DNA of 64,000 bases from an uncultured Pelagibacteraceae bacterium. Its GTDB lineage: Bacteria > Pseudomonadota > Alphaproteobacteria > Pelagibacterales > AG-422-B15. This document shows positions 19,183 to 30,285 of this stretch, one piece after another. The notes beneath the pieces were generated by a model that was not told the DNA's origin, ran no database searches, and saw only the letters and a program-made list of their open reading frames with translations. The position numbers and the translations under genes were made by a program. The stretch lies in contig CACDOH010000003.1 of assembly GCA_902554325.1 (NCBI GenBank), positions 62,001 through 126,000 of the forward strand, in the 5' to 3' direction. Each line of letters opens with the position of its first letter. The first letter of the stretch is position 1.

Positions 19183-21993
19183 TTATTGATTCATAACTTG
19201 CTCACAACGTAAACAAATATCTTTTTCTAGATTAGGATAATATTTCCAGCATCTCTCGCACTTATTGCCATCAACTTTCTTAACTACAATACCTACATCT
19301 TTTTCTGACTCAGAAATATATGAGCCTTCTGGTGGCTTTTCGTTTAATATTGTTAATTCACTTATTATTGAAATATTTTCAAGTGTATCACTATCAATTT
19401 CATTAATATTTTTTGTTGAAAAGAGTGTTACAGATGCTTCAAGACTTGAGCCGATGACTTTTTCTTTTCTCTTTACCTCAATTGCGCCATTTATTGCCTT
19501 ACGCAACTGCTTATATAAATCCCATTTTTTTGTGAGCTCTTTATTAATAACATCACTTTCTAAGACTGGAAAATCAACTTCATGGATACTTGATTCTTTT
19601 CCAAGTCTGCTTTGCCAAGCCTCTTCAGATGTAAAACATAAAATAGGCGCGAGTAAGGTAAGCAAATTATAGAATAGTTTATCTAATACTGTTCGAGTAG
19701 ACATCCTGATATGGCTGTCCTTAGATTCGCAGTAAAGTACATCCTTTTTAATATCAAAATAAAAAGATGATAAATCATTAGTACAAAAATTAAATATTGC
19801 AGAAAAAACTTTTTGATATTCAAATATTTTATAGTTTTCTATTACTTCTTTTTTTAGCTCCTCTAACTGAGATAAAATATATTGATCAAGCTCACTGAGT
19901 TCTGCATATGAAATTTTTTCATTATCATTAAATTCAGATAAGTTTCCAAGAATGAAACGTAATGTATTCCTCAGCCTTCTGTAGCTATCAACATTGCTCT
20001 TCATGATTTCAGGCCCTATCTTTAAATCCTCTGAATAATCGCTGCTTGCAACCCATAGTCTTAAAATATCTGCTCCAGATTTATTTATAATTTCATCAGG
20101 TGAAACTATATTAGCTGAAGACTTACTCATTTTTAGTCCATCTTCGTGAAGAACAAAACCATGCGTCAAGACCGACTCATAAGGAGCAATCCCTCTGGTT
20201 CCACATGACTCCAAAAGTGAGGAGTGAAACCATCCTCTATGTTGATCAGTGCCTTCTAAATAAAGAGATGCAGGCCACATTTGATCTTCCTTTTCATCTA
20301 AAACAAAGGAATGGGTACAGCCAGAATCAAACCAAACATCAAGAATATCATCAACTTTTTTATAATCATTTGGATCGTACTTATATCCCAACAATTCTTC
20401 TTTAGAGTATTTAAACCAAGCGTCTGATCCTTCTTCTTTATACAGATCGATTATTTTTTGATTAATTTCTTTATCAATTAGAGGTTGTCCAGTTTCTATG
20501 TTGTAAAATATAGATAGAGGAACACCCCAAGCTCTTTGCCTTGAAACAACCCAATCAGGTCTATCTTCAATCATCGAATATATTCTATTCTTACCTTGTT
20601 TAGGGAACCAATTAACTTTGTCTATTTCATTAAGTGCCGTTGACCTTAAACCATTCTTTTCCATACTAATAAACCACTGAGGAGTATTTCTGAATATGAC
20701 AGGAGCTTTAGATCTCCATGAATGAGGATAGCTGTGCCTGAGTGATCCTTTGCCTGCAAGGTTATTATGATTTTTAAGCTCAACAATCACTGCTACATTC
20801 GCGTCTGCATCAGAGCCATCATCATTAAATACTTTTTTGCCTTTAAAAAGGGGAACATGGTCAAAATATTGACCATTCTCATCTACTGTTTCTGGAACTT
20901 CGACATTATTTGCAATGCCTAAATTATAATCATCTGCTCCGTGACCTGGAGCTATATGAACAAATCCACTTCCTTGTTCTAAAGTTACAAAATCAGCATC
21001 AAATAATTTAACTTCAAAATCATACCCTGAATCTCTGAAAGGATGTCCACAAATTATTTGATCTAAGTCTTTGATTGCTCTAATTTTTGTGAGCTCTTTT
21101 ACTTTGCACTGGGTTCTTACATTGTCTATCAATTGATCAGCAATAATAATTTGCTCTCCTTCTTTTAATAGACTGTTTTCTTCTAATCCATCAACAGAAT
21201 AAATTGAATAACTTATATCTTTACTGAAAGCTATGGCTCGATTTGCTGGTATAGTCCATGGAGTTGTAGTCCAAATAATAACCGACGTATTTACATCATT
21301 ATTTTCCAGTGAAGAAATAACTGGAAATTTTACAAAAATTGTTATCGATTTATGTTCTTTATATTCTATCTCAGCTTCAGCTAATGCGGTCTTTTCAACT
21401 GTTGACCACATAACTGGTTTAGAGCCACGATATAAACTCTCATTTTCCAAAAATTTGAAAAACTCCTTCACAATTGTAGACTCAGCTTCGTAAGACATTG
21501 TAGTGTAGGGATTGAACCAATCTCCAGTTACTCCAAGCCTAATAAATTCCGATCTTTGAATATCAATCCACTTTTTAGCAAATTCCCTGCATTCTTTTCT
21601 AAACTGAATGATATCTACTTCGTCTTTATCTTTTCCTTTTTCTCGATATTGTTCTTCAATCTTCCACTCTATCGGGAGGCCATGACAATCCCAGCCAGGA
21701 ATATATGAGCTATTGTGGCCAAGCATTTGCTGTGACCGAACAACAAAATCTTTTAAAACTTTATTTAAAGCATGGCCCATATGAAGATGGCCATTTGCAT
21801 ATGGTGGGCCATCATGAAGTACAAATTTCTTTCGGTCCTTCGAATTGTTTCTTAATTTATGGTAAAGATTATTTTTATCCCAATCCTCTAATATGCTTGG
21901 CTCTTGTTCAGGCAGACCCGCACGCATAGCAAAAGAAGTTTTAGGCAAAAACAAAGTTTCACTAAAATCTATTTTATCATCTTTAGCGGTCAT
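19183..21993 (-). CDS. ileS: isoleucyl-tRNA synthetase
   Basis: DGPPYANGHLHMGHALNK, KMSKS, C-terminal zinc motif CERCWKYYPNLEKDICLRC. Confidence 0.98.
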   Translation of the reverse strand: MTAKDDKIDFSETLFLPKTSFAMRAGLPEQEPSILEDWDKNNLYHKLRNNSKDRKKFVLHDGPPYANGHLHMGHALNKVLKDFVVRSQQMLGHNSSYIPGWDCHGLPIEWKIEEQYREKGKDKDEVDIIQFRKECREFAKKWIDIQRSEFIRLGVTGDWFNPYTTMSYEAESTIVKEFFKFLENESLYRGSKPVMWSTVEKTALAEAEIEYKEHKSITIFVKFPVISSLENNDVNTSVIIWTTTPWTIPANRAIAFSKDISYSIYSVDGLEENSLLKEGEQIIIADQLIDNVRTQCKVKELTKIRAIKDLDQIICGHPFRDSGYDFEVKLFDADFVTLEQGSGFVHIAPGHGADDYNLGIANNVEVPETVDENGQYFDHVPLFKGKKVFNDDGSDADANVAVIVELKNHNNLAGKGSLRHSYPHSWRSKAPVIFRNTPQWFISMEKNGLRSTALNEIDKVNWFPKQGKNRIYSMIEDRPDWVVSRQRAWGVPLSIFYNIETGQPLIDKEINQKIIDLYKEEGSDAWFKYSKEELLGYKYDPNDYKKVDDILDVWFDSGCTHSFVLDEKEDQMWPASLYLEGTDQHRGWFHSSLLESCGTRGIAPYESVLTHGFVLHEDGLKMSKSSANIVSPDEIINKSGADILRLWVASSDYSEDLKIGPEIMKSNVDSYRRLRNTLRFILGNLSEFNDNEKISYAELSELDQYILSQLEELKKEVIENYKIFEYQKVFSAIFNFCTNDLSSFYFDIKKDVLYCESKDSHIRMSTRTVLDKLFYNLLTLLAPILCFTSEEAWQSRLGKESSIHEVDFPVLESDVINKELTKKWDLYKQLRKAINGAIEVKRKEKVIGSSLEASVTLFSTKNINEIDSDTLENISIISELTILNEKPPEGSYISESEKDVGIVVKKVDGNKCERCWKYYPNLEKDICLRCEQVMNQ

Positions 21994-21997
21994 TTTA

Positions 21998-22957
21998 TTA
22001 ATTTAAGATTTTCTTAGCTTTGGATATATCTATTTTCAATTGAGTTTTTAATGAATCTATTCCAGAAAACTTTTTTTCTTTCCTAATGAAGTCAATAAAT
22101 TCTACTTTTAATGAAGAATTATAAATATTCAAATTAAAATTAAACAAGTGAACCTCTAATAAGGGCTTATTTTTATCAAAAGTCGGTCTGACTCCAAAAT
22201 TGGCAATTCCCTTGTAATTCTTTCCCTTTGCACTCTTATTCACGACTTGTGCACGAACAGCATAAACCCCATGGTTAGGTTGAATATATTCATCAATTTT
22301 AAGGTTTGCTGTTGGAACTCCTATTGTTCGGCCCCTTTGATCACCTTTCATTACTCTAGAGACAATTGTAAACGGAGCCCCAAGAAATTTGTTGGCAAGT
22401 TTCACCTCTCCTTTTTGAATTAAAGCTCTTATGTTTGATGAAGAGTAAATTTTCATTTTTGTTTTTTTGTGAAGTATTTTATTTGTTTCCACTAAATTTA
22501 TGGGTGTCACATAAAATGAATGTTCTTTTCCAAAATTTGATAGAAACCGATAGTCGCCAGATCTTTTATTCCCAAACCTAAAATTTTTACCAACAAAAAT
22601 ATTCTTCATAGCTATGCCTGAAAAAAGAATTTTTTTACAAAATAATTTAGGCGTCATTGTTGCAATGCTCTTATTGAACTTTAAGACAATCGCATAATCA
22701 ATTTTATGGGATTTTAAAATTTCTAGACGCGTATCAACCTGTGTTAATAAAAAACCTTTATTATCCTTTTCAAAATACCTCCTAGGATGAGGATCAAAAA
22801 GTAATACTCCAACTTTTGCGTCTTTTTTTTTACTAAGTTTCTTGGCTAACGATATTATTGATTGGTGACCTTTATGAACACCATCAAGGTTACCAATTAT
22901 AAGGATAGAGTCTTTCGTAAAATTATACGTCTTTTTAAGATCTTTAAATATTTTCAC
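21998..22957 (-). CDS. ribF: bifunctional riboflavin kinase/FAD synthetase
   Basis: IGNLDGVHKGHQ, LFDPHPRRYF, VMKGDQRGRTIGVPTANL, GVYAVRA. Confidence 0.95.
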   Translation of the reverse strand: MKIFKDLKKTYNFTKDSILIIGNLDGVHKGHQSIISLAKKLSKKKDAKVGVLLFDPHPRRYFEKDNKGFLLTQVDTRLEILKSHKIDYAIVLKFNKSIATMTPKLFCKKILFSGIAMKNIFVGKNFRFGNKRSGDYRFLSNFGKEHSFYVTPINLVETNKILHKKTKMKIYSSSNIRALIQKGEVKLANKFLGAPFTIVSRVMKGDQRGRTIGVPTANLKIDEYIQPNHGVYAVRAQVVNKSAKGKNYKGIANFGVRPTFDKNKPLLEVHLFNFNLNIYNSSLKVEFIDFIRKEKKFSGIDSLKTQLKIDISKAKKILN

Positions 22958-22963
22958 TTTATT

Positions 22964-23830
22964 TCACTTCAGAAAATCAGAAACTGTGATTTCTTTTGTA
23001 TCTCTTGAAAGAATATTTTCCACAAGCTTGCTAATATCTTCAATGTTATTTTTACCTGATATTTGATCCTTATGTATACCATTCATAATAAAGACAAAAT
23101 CCAAATTAAAGTTTTGTGCACCAAGACAGTCGGTTTTGATACTGTCCCCGATTGCAAGGATATCTGACTTATTTTCAATATTATTCATATTTTTCAAATC
23201 TTGAAAAGCTTGGTCATAAATTTCAACGTATGGTTTTCCATAATATACTACTTTACCACCAAGTTTTTCATAATATTTGCCTAAAGCTCCAGCACAAAAA
23301 ATAGAGTTTAATCCTCGATAAACAATTTCATCAGGATTTACACATACAATAGGTTTTTCTTTCTCAATGAAGTCATTAAATAAATCATTATAATCTTTAG
23401 GAGTTTCAAAACTGTCATCGTAAAGTCCCGTTGTTAAAATGAAATCTGCCTCATTAATACTATCTACCTTACTAATATTTATATTTTCTAATAGATCATA
23501 GTCCTTAGTTGGGCCTAGATGAAAATAACTTTCACCATGAATTTTTTTATTAACAAACTTCGTTCCTATATCTCCAGAGGTATAAATATCTTTATAAAGA
23601 TCGGGATTAAGTCCAAGTTTATTTGTCAAACCCTCCTGAACAACATAATTAGGACGCGGGGCATTAGAAATCAAATAAACATCAATTCCATGCTCCTTCA
23701 TGCGTTCAAGATAAGTGAGAGCGCTAGCATAAATTTCAACACCATTATGAATTACTCCCCAGAGATCACATAAAATTGCTTTATAGGATAGTGAATAACT
23801 CTCAACACTCTTAACTTCATTAATATTCAT
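22964..23830 (-). CDS. HAD-superfamily hydrolase (TIGR01459/NagD-like)
   Basis: LCDLWGVIHNGV, SNAPRPNYVV, YGKPYVEIYDQA, AIGDSIKTDCLGAQNFNLDFVFI. Confidence 0.88.
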   Translation of the reverse strand: MNINEVKSVESYSLSYKAILCDLWGVIHNGVEIYASALTYLERMKEHGIDVYLISNAPRPNYVVQEGLTNKLGLNPDLYKDIYTSGDIGTKFVNKKIHGESYFHLGPTKDYDLLENINISKVDSINEADFILTTGLYDDSFETPKDYNDLFNDFIEKEKPIVCVNPDEIVYRGLNSIFCAGALGKYYEKLGGKVVYYGKPYVEIYDQAFQDLKNMNNIENKSDILAIGDSIKTDCLGAQNFNLDFVFIMNGIHKDQISGKNNIEDISKLVENILSRDTKEITVSDFLK

Positions 23831-23890
23831 ATTTTTATTGAAATTATTTTATTAACTTATAATCTTTTTTTTAAATCAGTTCGTAATTAA

Positions 23891-24661
23891 ATGACATCAC
23901 TTTTTAATTTAAAAGATAAAAATGCAATTATTACTGGATCTTCACGTGGCATAGGTAAGGCTATTGCATATCGAATGGCTGAGCATGGCGCCAAAGTAAT
24001 AATAACAAGTCGCAAAATTGATGCATGCGAGAACGTTGCAGAAGAAATTAATAGTACGTTTGGTAAGGATACCGCTACAGCAATATCATGTAATATTTCT
24101 GACAAAGAACAGTTAAAAAACTTGTATGTTAAATCAAAGGAGTTTTGTGGGAGTATAACAACTTTAGTATGCAACGCGGCTGTAAATCCATATTTTGGGC
24201 CATCTAACAACATACCAGATGAAGCATTTGAAAAAATAATGAAATCAAATGTACAGAGTAACTTTTGGCTATGTAACGAAATACTGCCCGATATGGTAAA
24301 AATAAAAAGTGGTTCTATCATTATAATTTCATCAATAGCAGGTCTACACGGAAGCAGCATGTTAGGCGCTTATGCTATTAGCAAGGCCGCTGATTCTCAG
24401 TTAGCAAGGAATATTTCTGTGGAGTATGGTAGAAATAATATTAGAGCAAATTGTATATCTCCGGGGCTAATCAAGACTGATTTTGCACGTGCACTTTGGG
24501 AGAACGAAGACATTTTGAGGGTAACAACGGCGAAATCAGCGCTCAAAAGAATTGGCATGCCAGATGAAATCGCAGGAGCCGCCGTCTACCTTGCGTCTGA
24601 AGCAGGCTCGTTTATGACTGGACAAAATATAGTTATAGACGGTGGAGAGTCTGAACAGTAG
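23891..24661 (+). CDS. SDR family oxidoreductase
   Basis: ITGSSRGIGKAIA, CNAAVN, YAISKAADSQLARNISVEYG, MTGQNIVIDGG. Confidence 0.93.
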   Translation: MTSLFNLKDKNAIITGSSRGIGKAIAYRMAEHGAKVIITSRKIDACENVAEEINSTFGKDTATAISCNISDKEQLKNLYVKSKEFCGSITTLVCNAAVNPYFGPSNNIPDEAFEKIMKSNVQSNFWLCNEILPDMVKIKSGSIIIISSIAGLHGSSMLGAYAISKAADSQLARNISVEYGRNNIRANCISPGLIKTDFARALWENEDILRVTTAKSALKRIGMPDEIAGAAVYLASEAGSFMTGQNIVIDGGESEQ

Positions 24662-24724
24662 TCAAAGTGTTGTAAAATAGGCATTTTTTGTCATTTTTTA
24701 TAATTATTCGTTTTTGAAGCCCCT

Positions 24725-24753
24725 CTTGACACATACGCACTGGATCACTATAT
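24725..24753 (+). promoter_or_regulatory. RpoH (sigma-32)-type heat-shock promoter for groESL
   Basis: CTTGAC-N17-CTATAT 47 nt upstream of the groES ATG, matching the alphaproteobacterial RpoH pattern CTTG-N17/18-CYTAT. Confidence 0.7.
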
Positions 24754-24799
24754 GCCTAGGTAATTAAGCAAAAGATATTAAATATTTAGGAGATTAAAA

Positions 24800-25120
24800 A
24801 TGGATTTTCGACCTTTACATGATCGTGTTCTCGTAAGGAGATTAGACACTGAAGAAAAAACTGCTGGAGGGATTATCATTCCTGATACAGCTCAAGAAAA
24901 ACCTCAAGAAGGACAAATTGTTGCTGTTGGATCAGGAACAAAATCTGAAGATGGAAAAGTTACACCATTAGATTTAAAAGCGGGAGATATTGTCCTGTTT
25001 GGAAAATGGTCTGGCACTGAAGTCAAAGTTGATGGGGAAGAGCTATGTATCATGAAAGAGTCTGACATCATGGGTGTCATTGAAAAAAAATCAAAATCAA
25101 AATCAAAAAAGAAAAAATAA
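24800..25120 (+). CDS. groES: co-chaperonin GroES
   Basis: [37 protein letters not shown] aggag; K/S-rich C-terminal tail. Confidence 0.98.
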   Translation: MDFRPLHDRVLVRRLDTEEKTAGGIIIPDTAQEKPQEGQIVAVGSGTKSEDGKVTPLDLKAGDIVLFGKWSGTEVKVDGEELCIMKESDIMGVIEKKSKSKSKKKK

Positions 25121-25141
25121 ATCTTAAATCAAGGAGAATAA

Positions 25142-26794
<1,653 letters not shown>

Positions 26795-26821
26795 TAATCG
26801 TTCACGATAAACTCTAAAAAA

Positions 26822-26840
26822 AACCCGGCCTAGCCGGGTT
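26822..26840. terminator. Bidirectional rho-independent terminator between groEL and hisG
   Basis: aacccggc-cta-gccgggtt stem flanked by A-run on the left and T-run on the right. Confidence 0.92.
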
Positions 26841-26844
26841 TTTT

Positions 26845-27546
26845 TTATTCAAACTTATTAATAAAATTTTTGTAATTACTTTCTATTTCGTTATCCCACT
26901 CCGCAACTTTTGAAGAAAAAATATTTGCTGATGATTTCAGGATTATGCCATCATCAAGAACTCTTAAATTGTTAGCCCTTAGTGTTTCACCTGTTGATGT
27001 TATATCAGTGATAATTTCTGAAAAACCATTAAAAGGCGCGCTTTCAGTAGAGCCATCACTTTCAACAGTTCTATAATCAACAACTCCACATTTAGAAAAG
27101 AAATTATTTGTTAAATTCTTATATTTAGTTGCTACACGCAACCTTTTTGAATATTTATCTCTGTGATTATTGCTCACTTCTTCCAAATCAGCCATCGTCA
27201 TTACATCAATCCAGATATCCGGTACAGCAACAACCAGATCCGCTTTTCCAAAAGTTAACTCCAGATCCTTTGTTATTTTTGAATTAAAATTGAAAATTTT
27301 TTCTTGTATGAGGTCATCACCAGTTAAGCCTGCATGAATTGATCCCTCATCAAGTCTATTGGTAATTTCTTTGGCACTTAAAAAATATAGAACTGTATCT
27401 CTTAGTCCCTCTATTGTACCAATATAATCTCTATCATTTACAAGATTTTCAAAAGTAATATTTTTATCTAGAAATAGTTTCTCCATGTCTTTTCTTAATC
27501 TGCCTTTACTAGGTAATCCTATCCTTAATTTATTTTCAAATTTCAT
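26845..27546 (-). CDS. hisG: ATP phosphoribosyltransferase catalytic subunit (short form)
   Basis: RIGLPSKGRLRKDMEKLF, GLTGDDLIQE, RVATKYKNLTNNFF; 233 aa short form with adjacent hisZ. Confidence 0.93.
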   Translation of the reverse strand: MKFENKLRIGLPSKGRLRKDMEKLFLDKNITFENLVNDRDYIGTIEGLRDTVLYFLSAKEITNRLDEGSIHAGLTGDDLIQEKIFNFNSKITKDLELTFGKADLVVAVPDIWIDVMTMADLEEVSNNHRDKYSKRLRVATKYKNLTNNFFSKCGVVDYRTVESDGSTESAPFNGFSEIITDITSTGETLRANNLRVLDDGIILKSSANIFSSKVAEWDNEIESNYKNFINKFE

Positions 27547-27548
27547 GA

Positions 27549-28676
27549 CTATATAATTTTACTTAAATTATTATTATTTGTTGCAAACCCTATAGCTGAC
27601 AGATTGTTTCTGGACCCTAAAATATTAAGTAACTTATCGTATCTTCCACCAGTTATTATCTTTAAATTGCCTGATTGATCATAGATTTCGAACATAACAC
27701 CATCATAAAATTCAATTGAATGTCCAAAGTCATTGTTAAAATTAATTTTAGATATATCCATTTCAGATGAGACGGCGTTCTTGAATTCTTCAATGCCATC
27801 AATCTCTTTTTTAAAAAAATCAAGCTTTTGATCACTTACAAACTCTCTTAAAATATTCGGAAAAGTATCAAGAGAAGCGTTTAAACCTAAAAAATTTTTA
27901 ATCAGATTTACAATTTGTTTTCCATTACTTTCAGAGACGATGTTTTCACTTTTCTCCTGAAATCGTTTGACGATTTCTTCAACTGTCCTTGAGCCTGAAC
28001 CGGAATTGCTATTAGAATTAATTAGATCAGCCAAATTTCCACTTGAATTGGCATTCAAACCTAGTTTTTCATTGATAATTTCATCTTTTTTCAAAATGTC
28101 ATAACCGACACCTTGCCCTAATCGATTTAACAAACTATCAAAATATGTTCTTCTAAAAAAATGCCTGACAATTCTTTGTTTCCACCTGATCGGTAAATCT
28201 AAATAACTTATAAAACTATTAAAGAGGTTTAGACTGCCTATTTTAATTTGGTATTCATTAATATTTAATTTTTCTAGAATTTTGACTGCTGTTTTAAGCG
28301 CATATATATCTTTTTCATAAATAGTTTTTAGCTTTTTTTCTGTAAAAATAATTTCAACCCCTGATTGGTTTAATTCAATTGATGCGTCATTTATTCCATT
28401 GGTTGACCTAAATACGGGTCCACTGTAGCATAAATTAGCTTCATTTATTTTATCATCATTTTTAATAAAACTTTGACACGTAGGGATCGTCATATCTGGT
28501 CTCAGACATTTTTCCTTGCCTGAACCGTCTATAAAAGAATACATCTGACTTCTGATTTCTTCTCCCGATGTTTCATAAAAAATGTCAGAATCATGAACTA
28601 AAGGAAGCTCTACATATTGAAATCCTAACTCAATAAAATAATCTTTTAATCTAATATTTAATTCCTGTAGTGACAT
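27549..28676 (-). CDS. hisZ: ATP phosphoribosyltransferase regulatory subunit
   Basis: HisRS-like fold without anticodon domain (LRPDMTIPTCQSF, GGRYDKLLNILG); between hisS and hisG. Confidence 0.9.
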   Translation of the reverse strand: MSLQELNIRLKDYFIELGFQYVELPLVHDSDIFYETSGEEIRSQMYSFIDGSGKEKCLRPDMTIPTCQSFIKNDDKINEANLCYSGPVFRSTNGINDASIELNQSGVEIIFTEKKLKTIYEKDIYALKTAVKILEKLNINEYQIKIGSLNLFNSFISYLDLPIRWKQRIVRHFFRRTYFDSLLNRLGQGVGYDILKKDEIINEKLGLNANSSGNLADLINSNSNSGSGSRTVEEIVKRFQEKSENIVSESNGKQIVNLIKNFLGLNASLDTFPNILREFVSDQKLDFFKKEIDGIEEFKNAVSSEMDISKINFNNDFGHSIEFYDGVMFEIYDQSGNLKIITGGRYDKLLNILGSRNNLSAIGFATNNNNLSKII

Positions 28677-28679
28677 AGC

Positions 28680-30071
28680 TCAAATTTTTAGTATTTCCTT
28701 TAGAGTGCTTACTAAATCCTCTCTAATGACTTCTTTTTGACCTGCTTTAGTTTCTTTCCATTCTTCACGTCCAGTTATATTTTTTGAAATCTCACTTCCC
28801 TCTTTTAAATCTTTAAGTGATATTTTATTATTTTTAATTTCATCATCACCTGCAATTACAACTGCATCAGCTTGCTTGCGATCGCAATATTTAAGTTGCT
28901 TAGCTAAGTTTTTTGAGCCAAAAGAAATCTCGCAGGCCATGCCTGCATCTCTAATTTCAGATGCCATTCGAATATACTCAGATAAATTATTATCTCCTAA
29001 ATTTGCTACAATTACTAAAGGTCTCGATTTAGCTTTAATGAGATCCAACTGCTCTAGAGCGACAATAAGCCTGTCAACACCAACAGAAATGCCAGTAGCG
29101 GGAACGTCCTCTTTCCCAAATCTTGATATCAGTTTGTCATATCTTCCTCCTCCAGCCACTGATCCAAAAACTATAGTTTCACCTTTTGTATTTTTTACAT
29201 CAATTAATAGTTCAGCTTCAAAAATCATACCTGTATAGTAATCCAATCCTCGTACAATGGATGGATCAAATGAAATTGGATAATCTGCAAAATTCTTTAA
29301 ATAAGAGTTAAACTCATCAATATCATCACTCGTTTGCTTCTGGTTGTTCATAAAGTCTAAAATCATTGATGCTTGTTCATCATCAAGACCTACACCTTCC
29401 ATAAAATCACCAGATTTATCTTTCCTACCCTCACATAATAACTCTTTAACACCTTCATCACCTAGACGATCCTTTTTATCTACTGCTCTAAGAATTTTTG
29501 ACTCAACTTCTTTCGAAGCCTTTATTTTCTCAAAAAGACTTGTCCAAATTTTTCTATTTGAATATTTAATTTTAAATTGAGAGTCATTTAAACCAAGTCT
29601 TCTCAAAATATTTACAACCATGACGCATAATTCAGCATCGATTAGATTTGATTGAATTCCAATAACATCTGCATCAAATTGTAAGAATTCTCTGAATCTT
29701 CCAGGCCCTGGCTTTTCATTCCTCCATACTATTCCGGATTGATATCTTTTAAATGGCTTCACTAAATTTTGATAATTCTGTGCAACATATCGTGCTAAAG
29801 GAGCTGTTAGGTCATATCGTAATGATAGCCATTGACCATCTTCATCTTGTAACGAAAAAACTCCTCCACTCGGTCGATCTATATCAGGCAAAAACTTGCC
29901 CAGACTATCAGTGTATTCAATGGATGAAGTTTCTAATTCAACAAATCCAAATTTTTGACACTCTTCCTCTATTACCTCAGTAACTATTTTTCTGAGAGTC
30001 AGGAGTTGTTTCTCACTGTCTTTAAACCCTCTAGGTAAAATAGCCTTGGGTTTATTGTTATTCTTAGTCAT
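28680..30071 (-). CDS. hisS: histidyl-tRNA synthetase
   Basis: PRGFKD, LRYDLTAPLARYVAQN, GGGRYDKLISRFGKEDVPATGISVGVDRL, C-terminal anticodon domain. Confidence 0.96.
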   Translation of the reverse strand: MTKNNNKPKAILPRGFKDSEKQLLTLRKIVTEVIEEECQKFGFVELETSSIEYTDSLGKFLPDIDRPSGGVFSLQDEDGQWLSLRYDLTAPLARYVAQNYQNLVKPFKRYQSGIVWRNEKPGPGRFREFLQFDADVIGIQSNLIDAELCVMVVNILRRLGLNDSQFKIKYSNRKIWTSLFEKIKASKEVESKILRAVDKKDRLGDEGVKELLCEGRKDKSGDFMEGVGLDDEQASMILDFMNNQKQTSDDIDEFNSYLKNFADYPISFDPSIVRGLDYYTGMIFEAELLIDVKNTKGETIVFGSVAGGGRYDKLISRFGKEDVPATGISVGVDRLIVALEQLDLIKAKSRPLVIVANLGDNNLSEYIRMASEIRDAGMACEISFGSKNLAKQLKYCDRKQADAVVIAGDDEIKNNKISLKDLKEGSEISKNITGREEWKETKAGQKEVIREDLVSTLKEILKI

Positions 30072-30098
30072 ACGATTCCAATCGTTAGTACGATACTA
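30072..30098 (-). promoter_or_regulatory. Two adjoining palindromes at the hisS translation start
   Basis: acgattccaatcgt (30072-30085) and tagtacgatacta (30086-30098), directly abutting the hisS ATG. Confidence 0.55.
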
Positions 30099-30133
30099 CA
30101 AAGTTAGTTTATTTAATATAAAAAGGGGTTGTT

Positions 30134-30161
30134 GTTCGCTGACGCTTTTTGTTCAGCAAAC
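30134..30161 (-). promoter_or_regulatory. Leader hairpin just after the His leader-peptide stop codon
   Basis: Minus strand GTTTGCTGA-ACAAAAAGCG-TCAGCGAAC; 9 bp stem (one U-G). Confidence 0.6.
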
Positions 30162-30197
30162 TTAGATATGAATATGATGATGTGTATAAACAATCAT
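30162..30197 (-). CDS. His-rich leader peptide upstream of hisS (MIVYTHHHIHI*)
   Basis: Minus strand ATG ATT GTT TAT ACA CAT CAT CAT ATT CAT ATC TAA: four His codons in 11; directly followed by a stem-loop; upstream of hisS-hisZ-hisG. Confidence 0.75.
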   Translation of the reverse strand: MIVYTHHHIHI

Positions 30198-30285
30198 GAA
30201 CAGTGAAATGCCTTATTTATTCAAAAAAGTCAAATTTTTATAATTTTTATTATTAAGTGAAGCCGAAATACTCTATTTTTATTAA

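Noticed and set aside
23887-24360. 157-aa ORF antisense to the SDR gene
   Set aside because: Fully inside a clear coding gene on the other strand; no recognisable motifs
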